A stretch of 64,000 nt of DNA from Pseudohalioglobus lutimaris (GTDB taxonomy: Bacteria; Pseudomonadota; Gammaproteobacteria; Pseudomonadales; Halieaceae). This document shows positions 18,297 through 30,676 of the stretch, one piece after another (position 1 is the first letter of the stretch; the number at the start of each line of letters is the position of its first letter). A program made the translations under genes and the position numbers. The stretch covers positions 208,683 through 272,682 of the forward strand of contig NZ_PKUS01000003.1 in the NCBI RefSeq assembly GCF_002866825.1, given 5' to 3'. Below the pieces are notes generated by a model. That model did not search any database. It was given only the letters and a program-made list of their open reading frames with translations, and had not been told where the DNA came from.

Positions 18297-19334
18297 TTAT
18301 TCAGTGGACAACAGGTCTATGGTGCGTCTGTCCATATACTCCATGGCGCGACCACCGCCACGCGCCACGCAGGTCAGAGGATCCTCGGCGACGATAACCG
18401 GCAGCCCGGTTTCCTCGGAAATCAGCCTGTCCAGGTCGCGCAGTAGCGCACCACCACCGGTTAGCACGATGCCGCTTTCGGCTATATCTGCGGCCAGTTC
18501 AGGCGGGGATTGTTCCAGCGCGGACTTTACCGACTGCACGATAGACGACAGCGGGTCCTGCAGCGACTCGAGTATTTCATCGCTGTCCAGCGTAAAGCTG
18601 CGAGGCACGCCCTCTGCGAGGTTGCGTCCGCGTACGTCAATTTCGCGCAGGTCGGAGCCACCAAAAGCGCAGCCCACTTCCATCTTGATTTTTTCTGCAG
18701 TGGCATCACCTATCAGGCTGCCGTAGCGACGGCGGACATGCGAGACGATCGCCTCGTCAAAACGGTCGCCGCCAATGCGCACAGAGTCGCGGTAGACGAT
18801 GCCATTGAGGGAAATAATCGCTATCTCGGTGGTACCCCCCCCCACGTCAACCACCATACAACCGCTGGCTTCTTCAACATCCAGCCCGGCACCGATCGCC
18901 GCGGCCATAGGCTCTTCTATAAGACGTACTTCACGCGCCCCCGCGGACAACGCGGATTCGCGAATGGCCCGACGCTCCACCTGGGTAGACATGCAAGGTA
19001 CGCAAACCAGCACCCTGGGGCTGGGTCGGATAAAGCGGGTCTCATGAACCTTGGCAATAAAATGCTGGAGCATTTTCTCAGTGACCTGGAAGTCGGCAAT
19101 GACGCCGTCCTTGAGCGGACGGATGGCAGTGATATTACCCGGTGTCCGGCCCAGCATACGCTTGGCTTCTTTGCCCACGGCCTCTATTGTCTTCTGGCCA
19201 TTGTGAATACGAATGGCAACAACAGATGGCTCGTCTAGTACGATGCCCTTGTCGCGAACGTAGATAAGGGTGTTGGCGGTACCCAGATCAATAGAGAGAT
19301 CGTTGGAGAAGACTCCACGCAATTTCTTCAGCAT
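18297..19334 (-). CDS. mreB: Rod shape-determining protein MreB (bacterial actin)
   Basis: Actin-like ATPase whose membrane-bound filaments direct lateral wall synthesis. The 345-residue protein has the phosphate-1 loop [14 protein letters not shown] (14-27), phosphate-2 loop [13 protein letters not shown], the adenosine motif [15 protein letters not shown], and the conserved VRVCVP-like stretch (here [16 protein letters not shown]). It heads the minus-strand mreBCD-maf-rng-yhdP unit and is divergent from gatC. The upstream 235 bp must hold its promoter. Confidence 0.97.
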   Translation of the reverse strand: MLKKLRGVFSNDLSIDLGTANTLIYVRDKGIVLDEPSVVAIRIHNGQKTIEAVGKEAKRMLGRTPGNITAIRPLKDGVIADFQVTEKMLQHFIAKVHETRFIRPSPRVLVCVPCMSTQVERRAIRESALSAGAREVRLIEEPMAAAIGAGLDVEEASGCMVVDVGGGTTEIAIISLNGIVYRDSVRIGGDRFDEAIVSHVRRRYGSLIGDATAEKIKMEVGCAFGGSDLREIDVRGRNLAEGVPRSFTLDSDEILESLQDPLSSIVQSVKSALEQSPPELAADIAESGIVLTGGGALLRDLDRLISEETGLPVIVAEDPLTCVARGGGRAMEYMDRRTIDLLSTE

Positions 19335-19569
19335 TAAGTGTTACTACCTTTTGAATACAACGGGGGAACTGGGCTGGCCAGTCCTGCACGCTTCCCTACC
19401 AGCCGCACATCAGTTGGAACGCCCATGAAATGCTGCGGTTTTCGACCGATTTTTGTAGGGCCGAATTATTCGGGCAACTGTAACAACCGGGGGGATTTTG
19501 GGCAAGGCGCAAATGTGGTAACTTTAGCGCCCCTGCCGCAGCCCGGCGGCTATTCCCGGTTGTAAAAAC
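19335..19569. promoter_or_regulatory. Divergent mreB / gatCAB intergenic region
   Basis: The 235-bp gap between two essential divergent operons must contain promoters for both, but I could not identify a convincing -35/-10 pair on either strand. A perfect 13-bp palindrome, CCGAATTATTCGG, lies at 19461-19473 near the middle and could be an operator or chance. No open frame in it looks coding. Confidence 0.35.
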
Positions 19570-19857
19570 ATGGCTATTGAGCAAGACGAGATCGAAAAAA
19601 TCGCGGAACTGGCGCGTATCCGCATTGCCGATGAACAAATTGGCGAAGTTGCCCAGCGCATCACCAGAATACTGGACATGGTTGATCAGTTGCAGGCCGC
19701 AGACACAGCGGGCGTAGAGCCCATGGCAAACCCCCTTGACGCAGTCCAGCTACTGCGTGCCGACACCGTCACCGAAACCAATCGCAGGGAGGCATTCCAG
19801 GCCATTGCCCCGGCGGTGGAAGACGGCCTTTATCTCGTGCCCAAAGTTATCGACTAG
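19570..19857 (+). CDS. gatC: Asp-tRNA(Asn)/Glu-tRNA(Gln) amidotransferase subunit C
   Basis: Small linker subunit of the GatCAB complex, wrapping around GatA and GatB to assemble the tRNA-dependent amidotransferase that makes Gln-tRNA(Gln) and/or Asn-tRNA(Asn). It is 95 residues with the family pattern IEKIAELARIRIADEQ and the C-terminal LRADTVTETNRRE. It is the first gene of the gatCAB operon, in the standard order, 28 bp before gatA. Confidence 0.96.
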   Translation: MAIEQDEIEKIAELARIRIADEQIGEVAQRITRILDMVDQLQAADTAGVEPMANPLDAVQLLRADTVTETNRREAFQAIAPAVEDGLYLVPKVID

Positions 19858-19885
19858 GCAGTAAACGCTTCACCAGGACTCCATA

Positions 19886-21346
19886 ATGCATACTCAGACT
19901 GTTGCCCAACTCATCCAGGGGTTGCGGGACAAACGCTTTTCCAGCGTCGAACTCACGCGACACTTTTGCGCACGTATCACCGAGTTGAACCCGGTCTACA
20001 ATGCGTTTATTACCGTCAATGAAGCAGCCGCGCTAACCGCTGCCGCCGCTGCTGACGAACGCCTTGCCAAAGGGGACGCCGCCGCACTGACCGGTATTCC
20101 GCTGGCACACAAGGACATTTTCTGCACCCAGGGCCTGCGCACCAGTTGTGGCTCAAAAATGCTGGACAATTTCGTTCCACCCTATAGCGCTACGGTTATT
20201 GAGCGCTTTCAGGGTGCCGGCACCGTCAACCTCGGCAAGACCAATCTCGATGAGTTTGCCATGGGCTCTTCCAACGAAAACAGCTACTACGGCCCAGTGA
20301 AAAACCCGTGGGACACGAAGACCGTACCCGGGGGCTCCTCGGGTGGCTCGGCAGCCGCCGTGGCAGCAATGATGGCTCCCGCGGCTACCGGCACTGACAC
20401 CGGCGGCTCTATTCGCCAACCGGCAGCCTTTTGCGGCATCACTGGACTTAAACCGACCTATGGCCGGGTTTCGCGCCTGGGCATGGTCGCCTATGCGTCC
20501 AGCCTCGACCAGGGCGGCCCGATGGCCCACACGGCCGAGGACTGCGCAATCCTGCTCAACGCCATGGCGGGCCACGACCCACTGGACTCCACCTCTGCCA
20601 ACGTCGCCACGGAAGACTACACGGCCGGCCTGGAAAAGCCACTCAACGGTCTGCGCATCGGATTGCCTCGCCAATTCTTCGGCGATGGGCTCGATGCTGC
20701 CACCGGCGAATGTATCAACGCGGCCCTGCAGGAACTGGAGCGCCAGGGCGCCACCCTCGTGGACATCACCCTGCCGCACAGCGAGCTGACCATTCCCGCC
20801 TACTACATCATTGCACCGGCTGAAGCCTCTACCAACCTGTCGCGGTTCGACGGGGTGCGCTATGGCCACCGCTGCGAGAGCCCGCAGGACCTGCACGACC
20901 TGTATACCCGGACCCGGGAAGAAGGCTTTGGAGACGAGGTAAAAAGACGTATTCTGGTGGGCACCTATGCCCTCTCCGCCGGCTACTATGACGCCTATTA
21001 CAAGAAGGCCCAGCAGGCCAGGCGCCTGATTCACGGGGATTTCATGACGGCGTTCGAACAGGTGGATGTGATCGTCGGACCTACCACTCCTGGCCCTGCC
21101 TTTGCACTGGGCGCCAAGACCGACGACCCCGTGGCCATGTACCTGGAGGATGTCTACACCCTGGCGGTAAACCTCGCCGGACTGCCGGGCATGTCCGTTC
21201 CCGCCGGACTGGTTCACGGCAAACCCGTGGGCATGCAGTTGATTGGGCCCCACTTTGCCGAGTCCCGGTTACTCAACGTGGCCCATCGCTTCCAGCAGGC
21301 AACGGACTGGCACACACAAACACCACAAACCGGGGGGGACGCCTGA
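19886..21346 (+). CDS. gatA: Asp/Glu-tRNA amidotransferase subunit A (GatA)
   Basis: Amidase subunit releasing ammonia from glutamine for transamidation by GatB. The 486-residue protein carries the amidase-signature triad: Lys76 in LAHKDIF, cis-Ser151 in GGSSGGS (149-155) and nucleophile Ser175 in [11 protein letters not shown]. Length and spacing agree with characterised GatA enzymes. Its TGA shares one base with the gatB ATG (TGATG at 21344-21348), indicating coupled synthesis of the two large subunits. Confidence 0.97.
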   Translation: MHTQTVAQLIQGLRDKRFSSVELTRHFCARITELNPVYNAFITVNEAAALTAAAAADERLAKGDAAALTGIPLAHKDIFCTQGLRTSCGSKMLDNFVPPYSATVIERFQGAGTVNLGKTNLDEFAMGSSNENSYYGPVKNPWDTKTVPGGSSGGSAAAVAAMMAPAATGTDTGGSIRQPAAFCGITGLKPTYGRVSRLGMVAYASSLDQGGPMAHTAEDCAILLNAMAGHDPLDSTSANVATEDYTAGLEKPLNGLRIGLPRQFFGDGLDAATGECINAALQELERQGATLVDITLPHSELTIPAYYIIAPAEASTNLSRFDGVRYGHRCESPQDLHDLYTRTREEGFGDEVKRRILVGTYALSAGYYDAYYKKAQQARRLIHGDFMTAFEQVDVIVGPTTPGPAFALGAKTDDPVAMYLEDVYTLAVNLAGLPGMSVPAGLVHGKPVGMQLIGPHFAESRLLNVAHRFQQATDWHTQTPQTGGDA

Positions 21347-22788
21347 TGCAATGGGAAACGGTCATCGGCCTGGAAGTGCATCTGCAACTGGCCACCCGCT
21401 CAAAAATATTTTCCGGCTCTGCTACCGATTTCGGTGCAGAGCCCAATACCCAGGCGAGCGCCGTGGACCTCGCCATGCCCGGTATGCTCCCCGTGCTCAA
21501 TGAGCAGGCCGTGCGCTATGCGGTGATGTTTGGCCTCGGCATCGACGCCCACATTGGCATGCGCTCGGTATTTGATCGTAAAAATTACTTCTATCCGGAC
21601 CTCCCCAAAGGCTACCAGATCAGCCAGTTTAGCGACCCCATCGTCGGCGCCGGGCAGTTCGAGATACAGCTGGAAGACGGTTCCAGCAAACAAATTGGCA
21701 TCACCCGTGCCCACCTTGAAGAGGACGCAGGAAAGTCATTGCATGAGGACTTCCATGGTATGAGCGGCATCGACCTGAACCGGGCCGGGACGCCGCTGCT
21801 GGAGATCGTCAGTGAACCTGATATCCGCAGCGCGGCAGAGGCCGTCGCCTACCTCAAGACCCTGCACAGCCTGGTCACCTACCTGGGCATATCCGACGGA
21901 AATATGGCCGAAGGCTCCATGCGCTGTGACATCAACATTTCCCTGCGGCCAATGGGCTCTGAAAAACTCGGCACGCGGGCAGAGATCAAGAACGTTAACT
22001 CGTTCAGGTTTGTCGAACGCGCTATACGCCACGAATTTGAACGTCAGGCTGACATACTCGAGAGCGGCGGACGCATTGTTCAGGAGACCCGGCTCTACGA
22101 TGCGGACAGGGACGAGACCCGACCCATGCGCAGCAAGGAAGTCGCCAACGACTATCGTTACTTCCCCGAGCCTGACCTGTTGCCGGTGGTGATCGACGAG
22201 CAATACGTGGCAGAAATACGCAAGAGCCTGCCGGAACTACCCGCTGACAAGCGCCAGCGGTTCATTGAGCAGCATCAGCTGTCCGCCTACGACGCCGGCG
22301 TACTGGTCGACAGCCCGGCACTGGCTGACTACTACGAGCAAGTGGTCGCCGCCTGTGGGGATGCAAAAATAGCCGCCAACTGGGTGCAGGTCGAGTTGCG
22401 GGGGCAGTTGAACAAAAATGAGCTGGCTATTGAAGCCAGCCCGGTATCCGCAAACAGTCTTGGTCAACTGATCACCCGCATTCTCGACAACAGTATTTCC
22501 GGTAAAATAGCCAAGCAGGTGTTCGAGGCGATGTGGCAGGGTGAGGACAGTGCCGATGAGATTATCGAGGCACGAGGACTGAAGCAGGTTTCCGACTCTG
22601 GCGCCCTGGAGGCCATGGTCGACCAGGTCATCGCCGATAACGCGGCGCAGGTGACGCAATTCCTCGAGGCGGACGATGGCAAACGCAAGAAACTGGTGGG
22701 CTTCTTCGTCGGTCAGGTAATGAAAGTGTCCAAGGGTCAGGCGAATCCGCAAATGGTCAACAAGCTGTTGGCAGAAAAACTCAAGTAA
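21346..22788 (+). CDS. gatB: Asp/Glu-tRNA amidotransferase subunit B (GatB)
   Basis: Kinase/transamidase subunit that activates the misacylated aminoacyl-tRNA and adds the ammonia delivered from GatA. The 480-residue protein begins [21 protein letters not shown], has the family motifs [14 protein letters not shown] and [15 protein letters not shown], and ends in the helical YqeY-like tail domain that binds tRNA (from about 330). The operon ends here; a 51-bp gap precedes the next plus-strand gene. Confidence 0.97.
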   Translation: MQWETVIGLEVHLQLATRSKIFSGSATDFGAEPNTQASAVDLAMPGMLPVLNEQAVRYAVMFGLGIDAHIGMRSVFDRKNYFYPDLPKGYQISQFSDPIVGAGQFEIQLEDGSSKQIGITRAHLEEDAGKSLHEDFHGMSGIDLNRAGTPLLEIVSEPDIRSAAEAVAYLKTLHSLVTYLGISDGNMAEGSMRCDINISLRPMGSEKLGTRAEIKNVNSFRFVERAIRHEFERQADILESGGRIVQETRLYDADRDETRPMRSKEVANDYRYFPEPDLLPVVIDEQYVAEIRKSLPELPADKRQRFIEQHQLSAYDAGVLVDSPALADYYEQVVAACGDAKIAANWVQVELRGQLNKNELAIEASPVSANSLGQLITRILDNSISGKIAKQVFEAMWQGEDSADEIIEARGLKQVSDSGALEAMVDQVIADNAAQVTQFLEADDGKRKKLVGFFVGQVMKVSKGQANPQMVNKLLAEKLK

Positions 22789-22839
22789 TCTCCGCATCCC
22801 GTCAATGGCGGGCAGCGACAACGGGAAAGAAGTAAAGCG

Positions 22840-23130
22840 ATGAAAAAAGATAAACAGAAAGTACTGGATGAAGTATGGACAGAGGACCACGTACGCAGCT
22901 TCCTCAACGTGCGGCCGCACGACGAGAGCAATGAAGACTTCCACATGCTATTAAAAGCCTACCAGAGTATGCGGGCCTCCGATTTTGAGCTGTTCGTGCG
23001 CTTTTTCGGCGAGCAGAATCGGAATATCAATGCGCAGGACCGCGAGGGCCGCACAGCACTGGAAATCATCTCCGGGCACCGCAGGGGCGGTGACTACGCA
23101 GCGATACTGCAGGCGGCTGGCGCCACCTGA
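22840..23130 (+). CDS. Small conserved gammaproteobacterial protein (PA4642-like, ankyrin-like C-terminus)
   Basis: A 96-residue cytoplasmic protein with no signal or membrane segment. It resembles the PA4642 family of small conserved proteins known from pseudomonads, by its Lys-rich start, its WTEDHVRSFLNVRP segment and an ankyrin-repeat-like end (NINAQDREGRTALEIISGHRR, about 60-80). The function of the family is not known. It follows gatB by 51 bp with a GGGAAAGAAG ribosome site and could be read from the gat transcript. The family name is from memory of its pattern; the coding call is secure. Confidence 0.75.
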   Translation: MKKDKQKVLDEVWTEDHVRSFLNVRPHDESNEDFHMLLKAYQSMRASDFELFVRFFGEQNRNINAQDREGRTALEIISGHRRGGDYAAILQAAGAT

Positions 23131-23136
23131 TCGGGC

Positions 23137-23565
23137 TTACAACGCGGCAAGCAAGCCGCGAACAATCATGACCCAGACCGCTATCGAAGACACCACGTAG
23201 ACAATGAATCGGTGCATCACCTTGTTGTAGGTGCAGTGAATCAGGCTATGGATGATGCGGCCGACGACGAATATCCAGGCGCAATTGACGTGTAGAGCAT
23301 CGACCATCCCGAACAGGGTCAGATACAGGCAGGTCACGTAGAACAGCACCGGCACTTCCAGCAAGTTCTTGAAATTATTGCTGGGCCCGGAAACATCATC
23401 AGGAATTGCGGCCTGCACAGCGGCAGGCGTTTTCAGCTGCTCAGCGTCAATATGGTTCGCCGTCAGGTAGCGCATTCGGGTCACAAATAGGTAGACCCAG
23501 ACCAGCAGGGTAAGCAGGAGCATCACTGCTATAGGCAGTGCCAGTTCAGCGTTGAAACGTTCCAT
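23137..23565 (-). CDS. MAPEG family membrane protein
   Basis: A 142-residue membrane protein with four hydrophobic helices (about 8-28, 72-92, 95-112, 118-140), the topology of the MAPEG family (membrane-associated proteins in eicosanoid and glutathione metabolism). The pattern N-FKNLLEVPVLFY and GRIIHSLIHCTYNKV matches the bacterial branch. Eukaryotic members are glutathione transferases; bacterial ones are mostly uncharacterised, so no substrate can be given. It converges closely with the small gene ending at 23130 and is divergent from the ArsC-like gene. Confidence 0.85.
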   Translation of the reverse strand: MERFNAELALPIAVMLLLTLLVWVYLFVTRMRYLTANHIDAEQLKTPAAVQAAIPDDVSGPSNNFKNLLEVPVLFYVTCLYLTLFGMVDALHVNCAWIFVVGRIIHSLIHCTYNKVMHRFIVYVVSSIAVWVMIVRGLLAAL

Positions 23566-23652
23566 GGTTTATTTCCTTATTGGGTTTGCGTCAGCTAGCA
23601 TCGGGAAGACTATAGCATCTGCTCTCGCTATATCTGAAGGAGCCGATTTGCT

Positions 23653-24048
23653 ATGCTACTCGACCCGTTTACAACGACAATTGGACAGTACGTGATCACG
23701 CTCTACGGCATCAAGAACTGCGACACGGTGAAGAAGGCCAGAAAATGGCTGGATGACAGGGAAATCGAGTATCGCTTTCACGACGTACGCGCGGATGGGT
23801 TGGAGCGGGAGACCGTGATGCACTGGCTGCAAACCCTGGGCTGGGAGATTCTGGTGAACAAGCGCAGTACAACCTGGAAGGCCCTGGACCCGACGGCCCG
23901 GGACAACATGGACGACGTCACAGCTGCTGCCGCCATTCTCGAGCACCCCACCCTGTTCAAACGCCCCGTCCTCGATACAGGGCACGAACTGCACTGCGGC
24001 TTTTCATCTGCCAACTACCAGACAATTTTCAATCACCACACCCTTTAG
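23653..24048 (+). CDS. ArsC/Spx-family thiol reductase-like protein (YffB type)
   Basis: Thioredoxin-fold protein of the ArsC/Spx superfamily. The single cysteine motif YGIKNCDTVKKARKW and the downstream VNKRSTTWKAL and LFKRPVL segments match E. coli YffB, which binds glutathione and has no proven arsenate reductase activity. Conservation begins at VITLYGI, so the GTG at 23692 (118 residues, YffB length) may be the true start. The ATG at 23653 has a good AAGGAG at 23636-23641, so both remain possible and I report the longer form. It sits 24 bp upstream of dapD, a frequent partner. Confidence 0.9.
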   Translation: MLLDPFTTTIGQYVITLYGIKNCDTVKKARKWLDDREIEYRFHDVRADGLERETVMHWLQTLGWEILVNKRSTTWKALDPTARDNMDDVTAAAAILEHPTLFKRPVLDTGHELHCGFSSANYQTIFNHHTL

Positions 24049-24072
24049 GGTGAAGACAGGACATACAACACC

Positions 24073-26986
<2,914 letters not shown>

Positions 26987-27052
26987 TGCAGAAACTCCGA
27001 AAAGCAACAATTGAGAGAATGGCCAATGGCGCGACGCAACAGGTAGAAGCCT

Positions 27053-27853
27053 TCATGCAAGGCCCGCCAGCACGTAAACATCGTAACGCACAGCCTTGCC
27101 GCGTATGGCGTGAGAAGGTTGCAGACCCGCCAGGGGCTCCGCCTTTGCCGGGCGCTTGACCACCACCCTTGCAACGGGCTTCTGCAGCGCCCAGCGCAAT
27201 AATTCGTCCGCATCTGCTGGCACGCCCTGCAGCAGGAACTGGAATAGCGCCATTTCCTTTTTCACCGCCGCAGTCTTGTCTCGCGGGGGAAACATCGGGT
27301 CCAGGTAGATTACGTCTGCAGCGGCTACCTCATCGTGCGGCAGCTCACGCACATCGCCTTCTGTCAGTTGCATTCTGGCGAGCACTGCGTTCAGCCAATC
27401 ATCAGCGACTGCAGTGCCCGCAGCAAGCCCTGCGCTGAGTAATGCGGCAACAACGGGATGGCGTTCACACAAGCGCACATTCACACCCAGGTCGGCGAGC
27501 ACGAACCCGTCCCGACCCAGGCCCGCCGTGGCATCGATCACGGCAAGCCCAGGCTTCTTGCCGACGCCCACTGCCCTGCCGAGCAATTCATTATGCCCGG
27601 CGCCGCGCCGATGACGCATACCGGCAGTTCCAAAGTCCACCGACACCGCACCCGGCATTTTGCGCCCGCACAACTGCAGTGCGAGGCGGTTCTCATCCAC
27701 CATCAGCAGGGCAGTGGCGATCCCACAATCCCGGGGAGAGGTAGCGGCAGGCAGCAGGGGCAGTGCGAGTTGTTCCGCCAGTTTCTGCGCGCGGGCCTCG
27801 GAAATTTCGTGAACGGCACAGACACCGAGTCGCGCAAGAGGGACGTCAGACAG
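27053..27853 (-). CDS. rsmJ: 16S rRNA (guanine1516-N2)-methyltransferase RsmJ, apparently CTG start
   Basis: SAM-dependent methyltransferase for G1516 of 16S rRNA. The core motif VIDATAGLGRDGFVLADLG, the ERHPVVAALL segment and the catalytic YLDPMFPPRDKTAAVKKEM are unmistakable. The first ATG in frame (27703) would cut off about 50 residues that clearly align with the family (VCAVHEISEARAQKLAEQL...). No ATG, GTG or TTG lies between it and the in-frame TGA of the upstream gene at 27860-27862. The best start is CTG 27853, nine bases after a GAGGAG formed by the last codons of the upstream gene; this gives 266 residues, close to the family size. Confidence 0.9.
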   Translation of the reverse strand: MSDVPLARLGVCAVHEISEARAQKLAEQLALPLLPAATSPRDCGIATALLMVDENRLALQLCGRKMPGAVSVDFGTAGMRHRRGAGHNELLGRAVGVGKKPGLAVIDATAGLGRDGFVLADLGVNVRLCERHPVVAALLSAGLAAGTAVADDWLNAVLARMQLTEGDVRELPHDEVAAADVIYLDPMFPPRDKTAAVKKEMALFQFLLQGVPADADELLRWALQKPVARVVVKRPAKAEPLAGLQPSHAIRGKAVRYDVYVLAGLA

Positions 27854-27859
27854 CGGCGC

Positions 27860-29176
27860 TCACTCCTCAACAATACTGCCGTGGCGCTTTTTCAATAGCC
27901 CGGCGAAGTCATCAATAATCGCTTCGGCAGTTGCCGGGGGCGGAGCTTCTTCGTTCTGGCCAGGCACTGCATTCGATGCGGGCTGTTGCTCCGCTGGGGC
28001 AGCGTGGCCTGGCAGTTGATGCTCATCAAGGCCCAGTTGAAACTTCTCGTCTCCGGCATTGATGCTCAGGCGCAGGTTATACGCGAAGCGGGAGAGGCCG
28101 TGCTTGTCGGTGATGCGAAAGCGACGCGGGACTTGCTCGCCCGTTTCGTCCGCGTGCTCACTCAGACTACAGCCAAGCGAGCCGACTGTCTTTCCCGCAA
28201 GCTGCAAACCAGCGAGTGATTCCAGCCCTCGATTACAGGCAGCGACAAACGCCTGGGTAGACACTTTTGCCGTCGACAAAGCGCCCTCACCCAGTTGGGT
28301 ACTGAAATCACCGACCAGAATCTGCTCGGCCGCAGCCAATTCGAGCATACGCGCCAGCTCAATCGTCACATCGCCGACAATATAGCTGAACACCGTGGGG
28401 TTAATACCTTCCGCCTGGTAAAGCTCATAGTGGCCGCCTATATGAAAGCCGGAACGTATTACCGGTACCGTATTGCCGCGGGAAGCTGATCGCGCGGCGG
28501 CGTTATCCGCCACCACCAACAACATGAAATAGAACAGATCAAGATTGGCCTCGGGCCCCAGGCTGCGATTCCAGATATAGTAGCCATCACCGGTGGTGGT
28601 TCGGGCGAAGTTAACCTCTATCCCGCGGGCCAGCAGCTTGTTATAGGCCGAGTTCAGCGTGTAGGAGAGGCTGTTCAGCTGGCTGGCCTGTTCGAATGGT
28701 GTGTACAGGGAGAACTCGACAATATCGAATAACAACACCGCCCGGCTCTCCACATAACTCAAACCGTAGCGACGAATGAGCTGTTCTACCTGCTGCAGCA
28801 CCTGCGGCTCTTCACTTAGCGGTGTATCCAGTTTGATAAACGTCGGGGAGATCTGAAGCCGGTCCGAGACTTCAAACATTTCTTCCCGGGTCATTCGCCT
28901 GTCGCCGGAAATCAGCTCGCGAATGAACAGTTCATTGCCCTTATTGTCCTCACCCAGGGCACAGTAGTTGCCGAGAAAATAGTGGGGCACAAAAATGACC
29001 AGCAGACCGCGTTCATCCGCACTCCAGCACAGCACGATATTCTGCCCCAGGCGCCATTGCTTGCGCAGTGTCTTTTCCAGGGTCTTGAGATTGCCCCGCT
29101 GTACCAGGGAGATCGCATCTCCGCGGTTACTCGCGTTATCCTGGGACGCCGTCGCTGGTTTGTCGGGCTTAGTCAT
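27860..29176 (-). CDS. Class III nucleotidyl-cyclase-like protein
   Basis: A 438-residue soluble protein with no signal or membrane segment. Its centre (about 145-300) looks like a class III adenylate/guanylate cyclase homology domain. LLFDIVEFS has the first metal Asp151, TTTGDGYYIWN the second (Asp197), and GDVTIELARMLELAAAEQILV resembles the late dimer-arm motif. The N-terminal 120 residues are a separate conserved-looking domain (WRLGQNIVLCWSADERGLLV...), and the end (about 385-425) is Pro/Ala-rich and probably disordered. Whether it makes a cyclic nucleotide cannot be told: the substrate-specifying residues are not clear. It lies directly upstream of rsmJ in the same reading frame. Confidence 0.7.
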   Translation of the reverse strand: MTKPDKPATASQDNASNRGDAISLVQRGNLKTLEKTLRKQWRLGQNIVLCWSADERGLLVIFVPHYFLGNYCALGEDNKGNELFIRELISGDRRMTREEMFEVSDRLQISPTFIKLDTPLSEEPQVLQQVEQLIRRYGLSYVESRAVLLFDIVEFSLYTPFEQASQLNSLSYTLNSAYNKLLARGIEVNFARTTTGDGYYIWNRSLGPEANLDLFYFMLLVVADNAAARSASRGNTVPVIRSGFHIGGHYELYQAEGINPTVFSYIVGDVTIELARMLELAAAEQILVGDFSTQLGEGALSTAKVSTQAFVAACNRGLESLAGLQLAGKTVGSLGCSLSEHADETGEQVPRRFRITDKHGLSRFAYNLRLSINAGDEKFQLGLDEHQLPGHAAPAEQQPASNAVPGQNEEAPPPATAEAIIDDFAGLLKKRHGSIVEE

Positions 29177-29284
29177 TACGCTTTCCGATTTATCTCTCTG
29201 GCAGTGTTATTATAGGTAGCCAGGAGCGCTGCGGCTATGGGCAAATTACGTGGCGCCAGAAACCTCAACCCAAGGGAGTCAGCA

Positions 29285-29782
29285 ATGCCACGCTGGATAC
29301 TGTTTGCTCTGCTACTGGCCACCTCAGGCGGATGCAGCAACTACGACCTGACGGTCAACGAAAAAGTGGTTTATACACCCCGCCCGCTGTTTTCTGATTT
29401 CACGGTGATAGACGATGGCCTGCGCACCTGCATCGAGCAGGCCATTATTGACCAGCAGGTAACCCGGCCCAACGAACTGCTGGTCCTCAACTGCAGCGCT
29501 GCTGAAATCGGCTCCCTTGACGGTCTGGGCCTGTTCACCGGGTTGCGCCAGCTTAGCCTGGCCTCCAACCAGATTGAGCATCTGCACCCCCTGGCAGCCC
29601 TGTCCTCCCTGGAAAGCCTGGACCTGACCAACAACCGCATTGTGGACCCTGTTGCACTCTATGAATTACTCTCGCTGCGCGTTCTGGACCTCTCCGGGAA
29701 CCCGCAGTTGCAGTGCCCGGGGCGTAATGCGCTGTTCCAGCTTGATCAACTGATCTTGCCCGCACACTGCACCCGGCCATGA
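29285..29782 (+). CDS. Leucine-rich-repeat lipoprotein
   Basis: A 165-residue secreted protein: hydrophobic signal with a cysteine in TSGGCS (Cys17), a loose lipobox, so it may be a lipoprotein. The mature part contains about three to four bacterial leucine-rich repeats (LVLNCSAAEIGSL, LRQLSLASNQIEHL, LESLDLTNNRIVDP, LRVLDLSGNPQL, about 75-145) and a final cysteine pair that may form a disulfide cap. Function unknown; such folds usually bind proteins. I use ATG 29285 with AAGGGAG; the frame opens to 29237. Its TGA overlaps the acyltransferase ATG by 4 bp, so the two are coupled. Confidence 0.8.
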   Translation: MPRWILFALLLATSGGCSNYDLTVNEKVVYTPRPLFSDFTVIDDGLRTCIEQAIIDQQVTRPNELLVLNCSAAEIGSLDGLGLFTGLRQLSLASNQIEHLHPLAALSSLESLDLTNNRIVDPVALYELLSLRVLDLSGNPQLQCPGRNALFQLDQLILPAHCTRP

Positions 29783-30657
29783 TCTATCGCCTGATCAGCT
29801 ACCTGCCCTTCCCCTTACTCTATGCACTGGCGTGGGTAGGGTATGTGCTGCTTTATTACGTCTTCCGCTACCGCCGCGAGGTCGTGCGTAATAATTTGAC
29901 CCGCGCCTTCCCGGATAAGTCCAGTGGCGAACTCAAGGCCACCGCAAGGCTGTTCTACCAGCGCATCAGCCAGGTGGCACTGGAGATCATCAAGGCACGG
30001 CGCATGCGGCCGGATGACTTCCTGCAGCGCGTAAACATACTCAATCGTGACGTCCTGGAACAGCAAAGCGAGGGCTTTACACGGTCCGTCATCGTCCTCA
30101 CCATTCACCAGGGTAACTGGGAGTGGATGCTGCACGGTGCCACTACCCACCTCAACATTCCCATAGACCCGGTTTACAAACCCCTGCATAACCAAACCGT
30201 TGACAAACTCATCTTTGATATTCGCAGCCAGTTCGGGTCTCGCCCCCTGTCCATGAAGAGCGCGACCCGTGACATACTCCGCCGCCGGCGCGAGTTTCGC
30301 TTGTTTGTAATGGTGGCCGACCAGTCACCGATTCGCAGCGAACGCGGTTACTGGACCACTTTTATGAATCAGGAAGCCAATTTCTACCTGGGCGCGGAAA
30401 CTATCGCAAAAATGACCGGTTTCCCTGTGGTCTTCGCACAATGTCGCCGTCGCCGCACGGGCTACTATGAAATCGAGTTCCACGAGGTCGCCAGCCCACC
30501 GTATGATAAAGAATCACACCTCATCACCGATCGCTATGTAGAACTAGCCGAGGCATCCATTCGCAGCGAGCCGGAAAGCTGGCTGTGGAGCAACAGACGC
30601 TGGAAGCGCAACCGCGCCGAGGAAGCACAGCAGGAAGCCGAAGTAGAGGGGGCGTAA
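29779..30657 (+). CDS. LpxL/HtrB-family lipid A lauroyl-type acyltransferase
   Basis: Inner-membrane acyltransferase of 292 residues with an N-terminal membrane anchor (about 8-28) and the family catalytic motif HQGNWE (His110, Glu115). It also shows the conserved ADQSPIRSERGYW and the substrate-site GAETIAKMTGFPVVF. The family adds secondary acyl chains to lipid A (LpxL, LpxM) or acylates other lipids. Which acyl chain or acceptor is used cannot be read from sequence, so I give no symbol. It is translationally coupled to the LRR lipoprotein upstream, which may be a partner (inference). Confidence 0.88.
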   Translation: MIYRLISYLPFPLLYALAWVGYVLLYYVFRYRREVVRNNLTRAFPDKSSGELKATARLFYQRISQVALEIIKARRMRPDDFLQRVNILNRDVLEQQSEGFTRSVIVLTIHQGNWEWMLHGATTHLNIPIDPVYKPLHNQTVDKLIFDIRSQFGSRPLSMKSATRDILRRRREFRLFVMVADQSPIRSERGYWTTFMNQEANFYLGAETIAKMTGFPVVFAQCRRRRTGYYEIEFHEVASPPYDKESHLITDRYVELAEASIRSEPESWLWSNRRWKRNRAEEAQQEAEVEGA

Positions 30658-30676
30658 CCGTGCGCACTCAGCAGGA

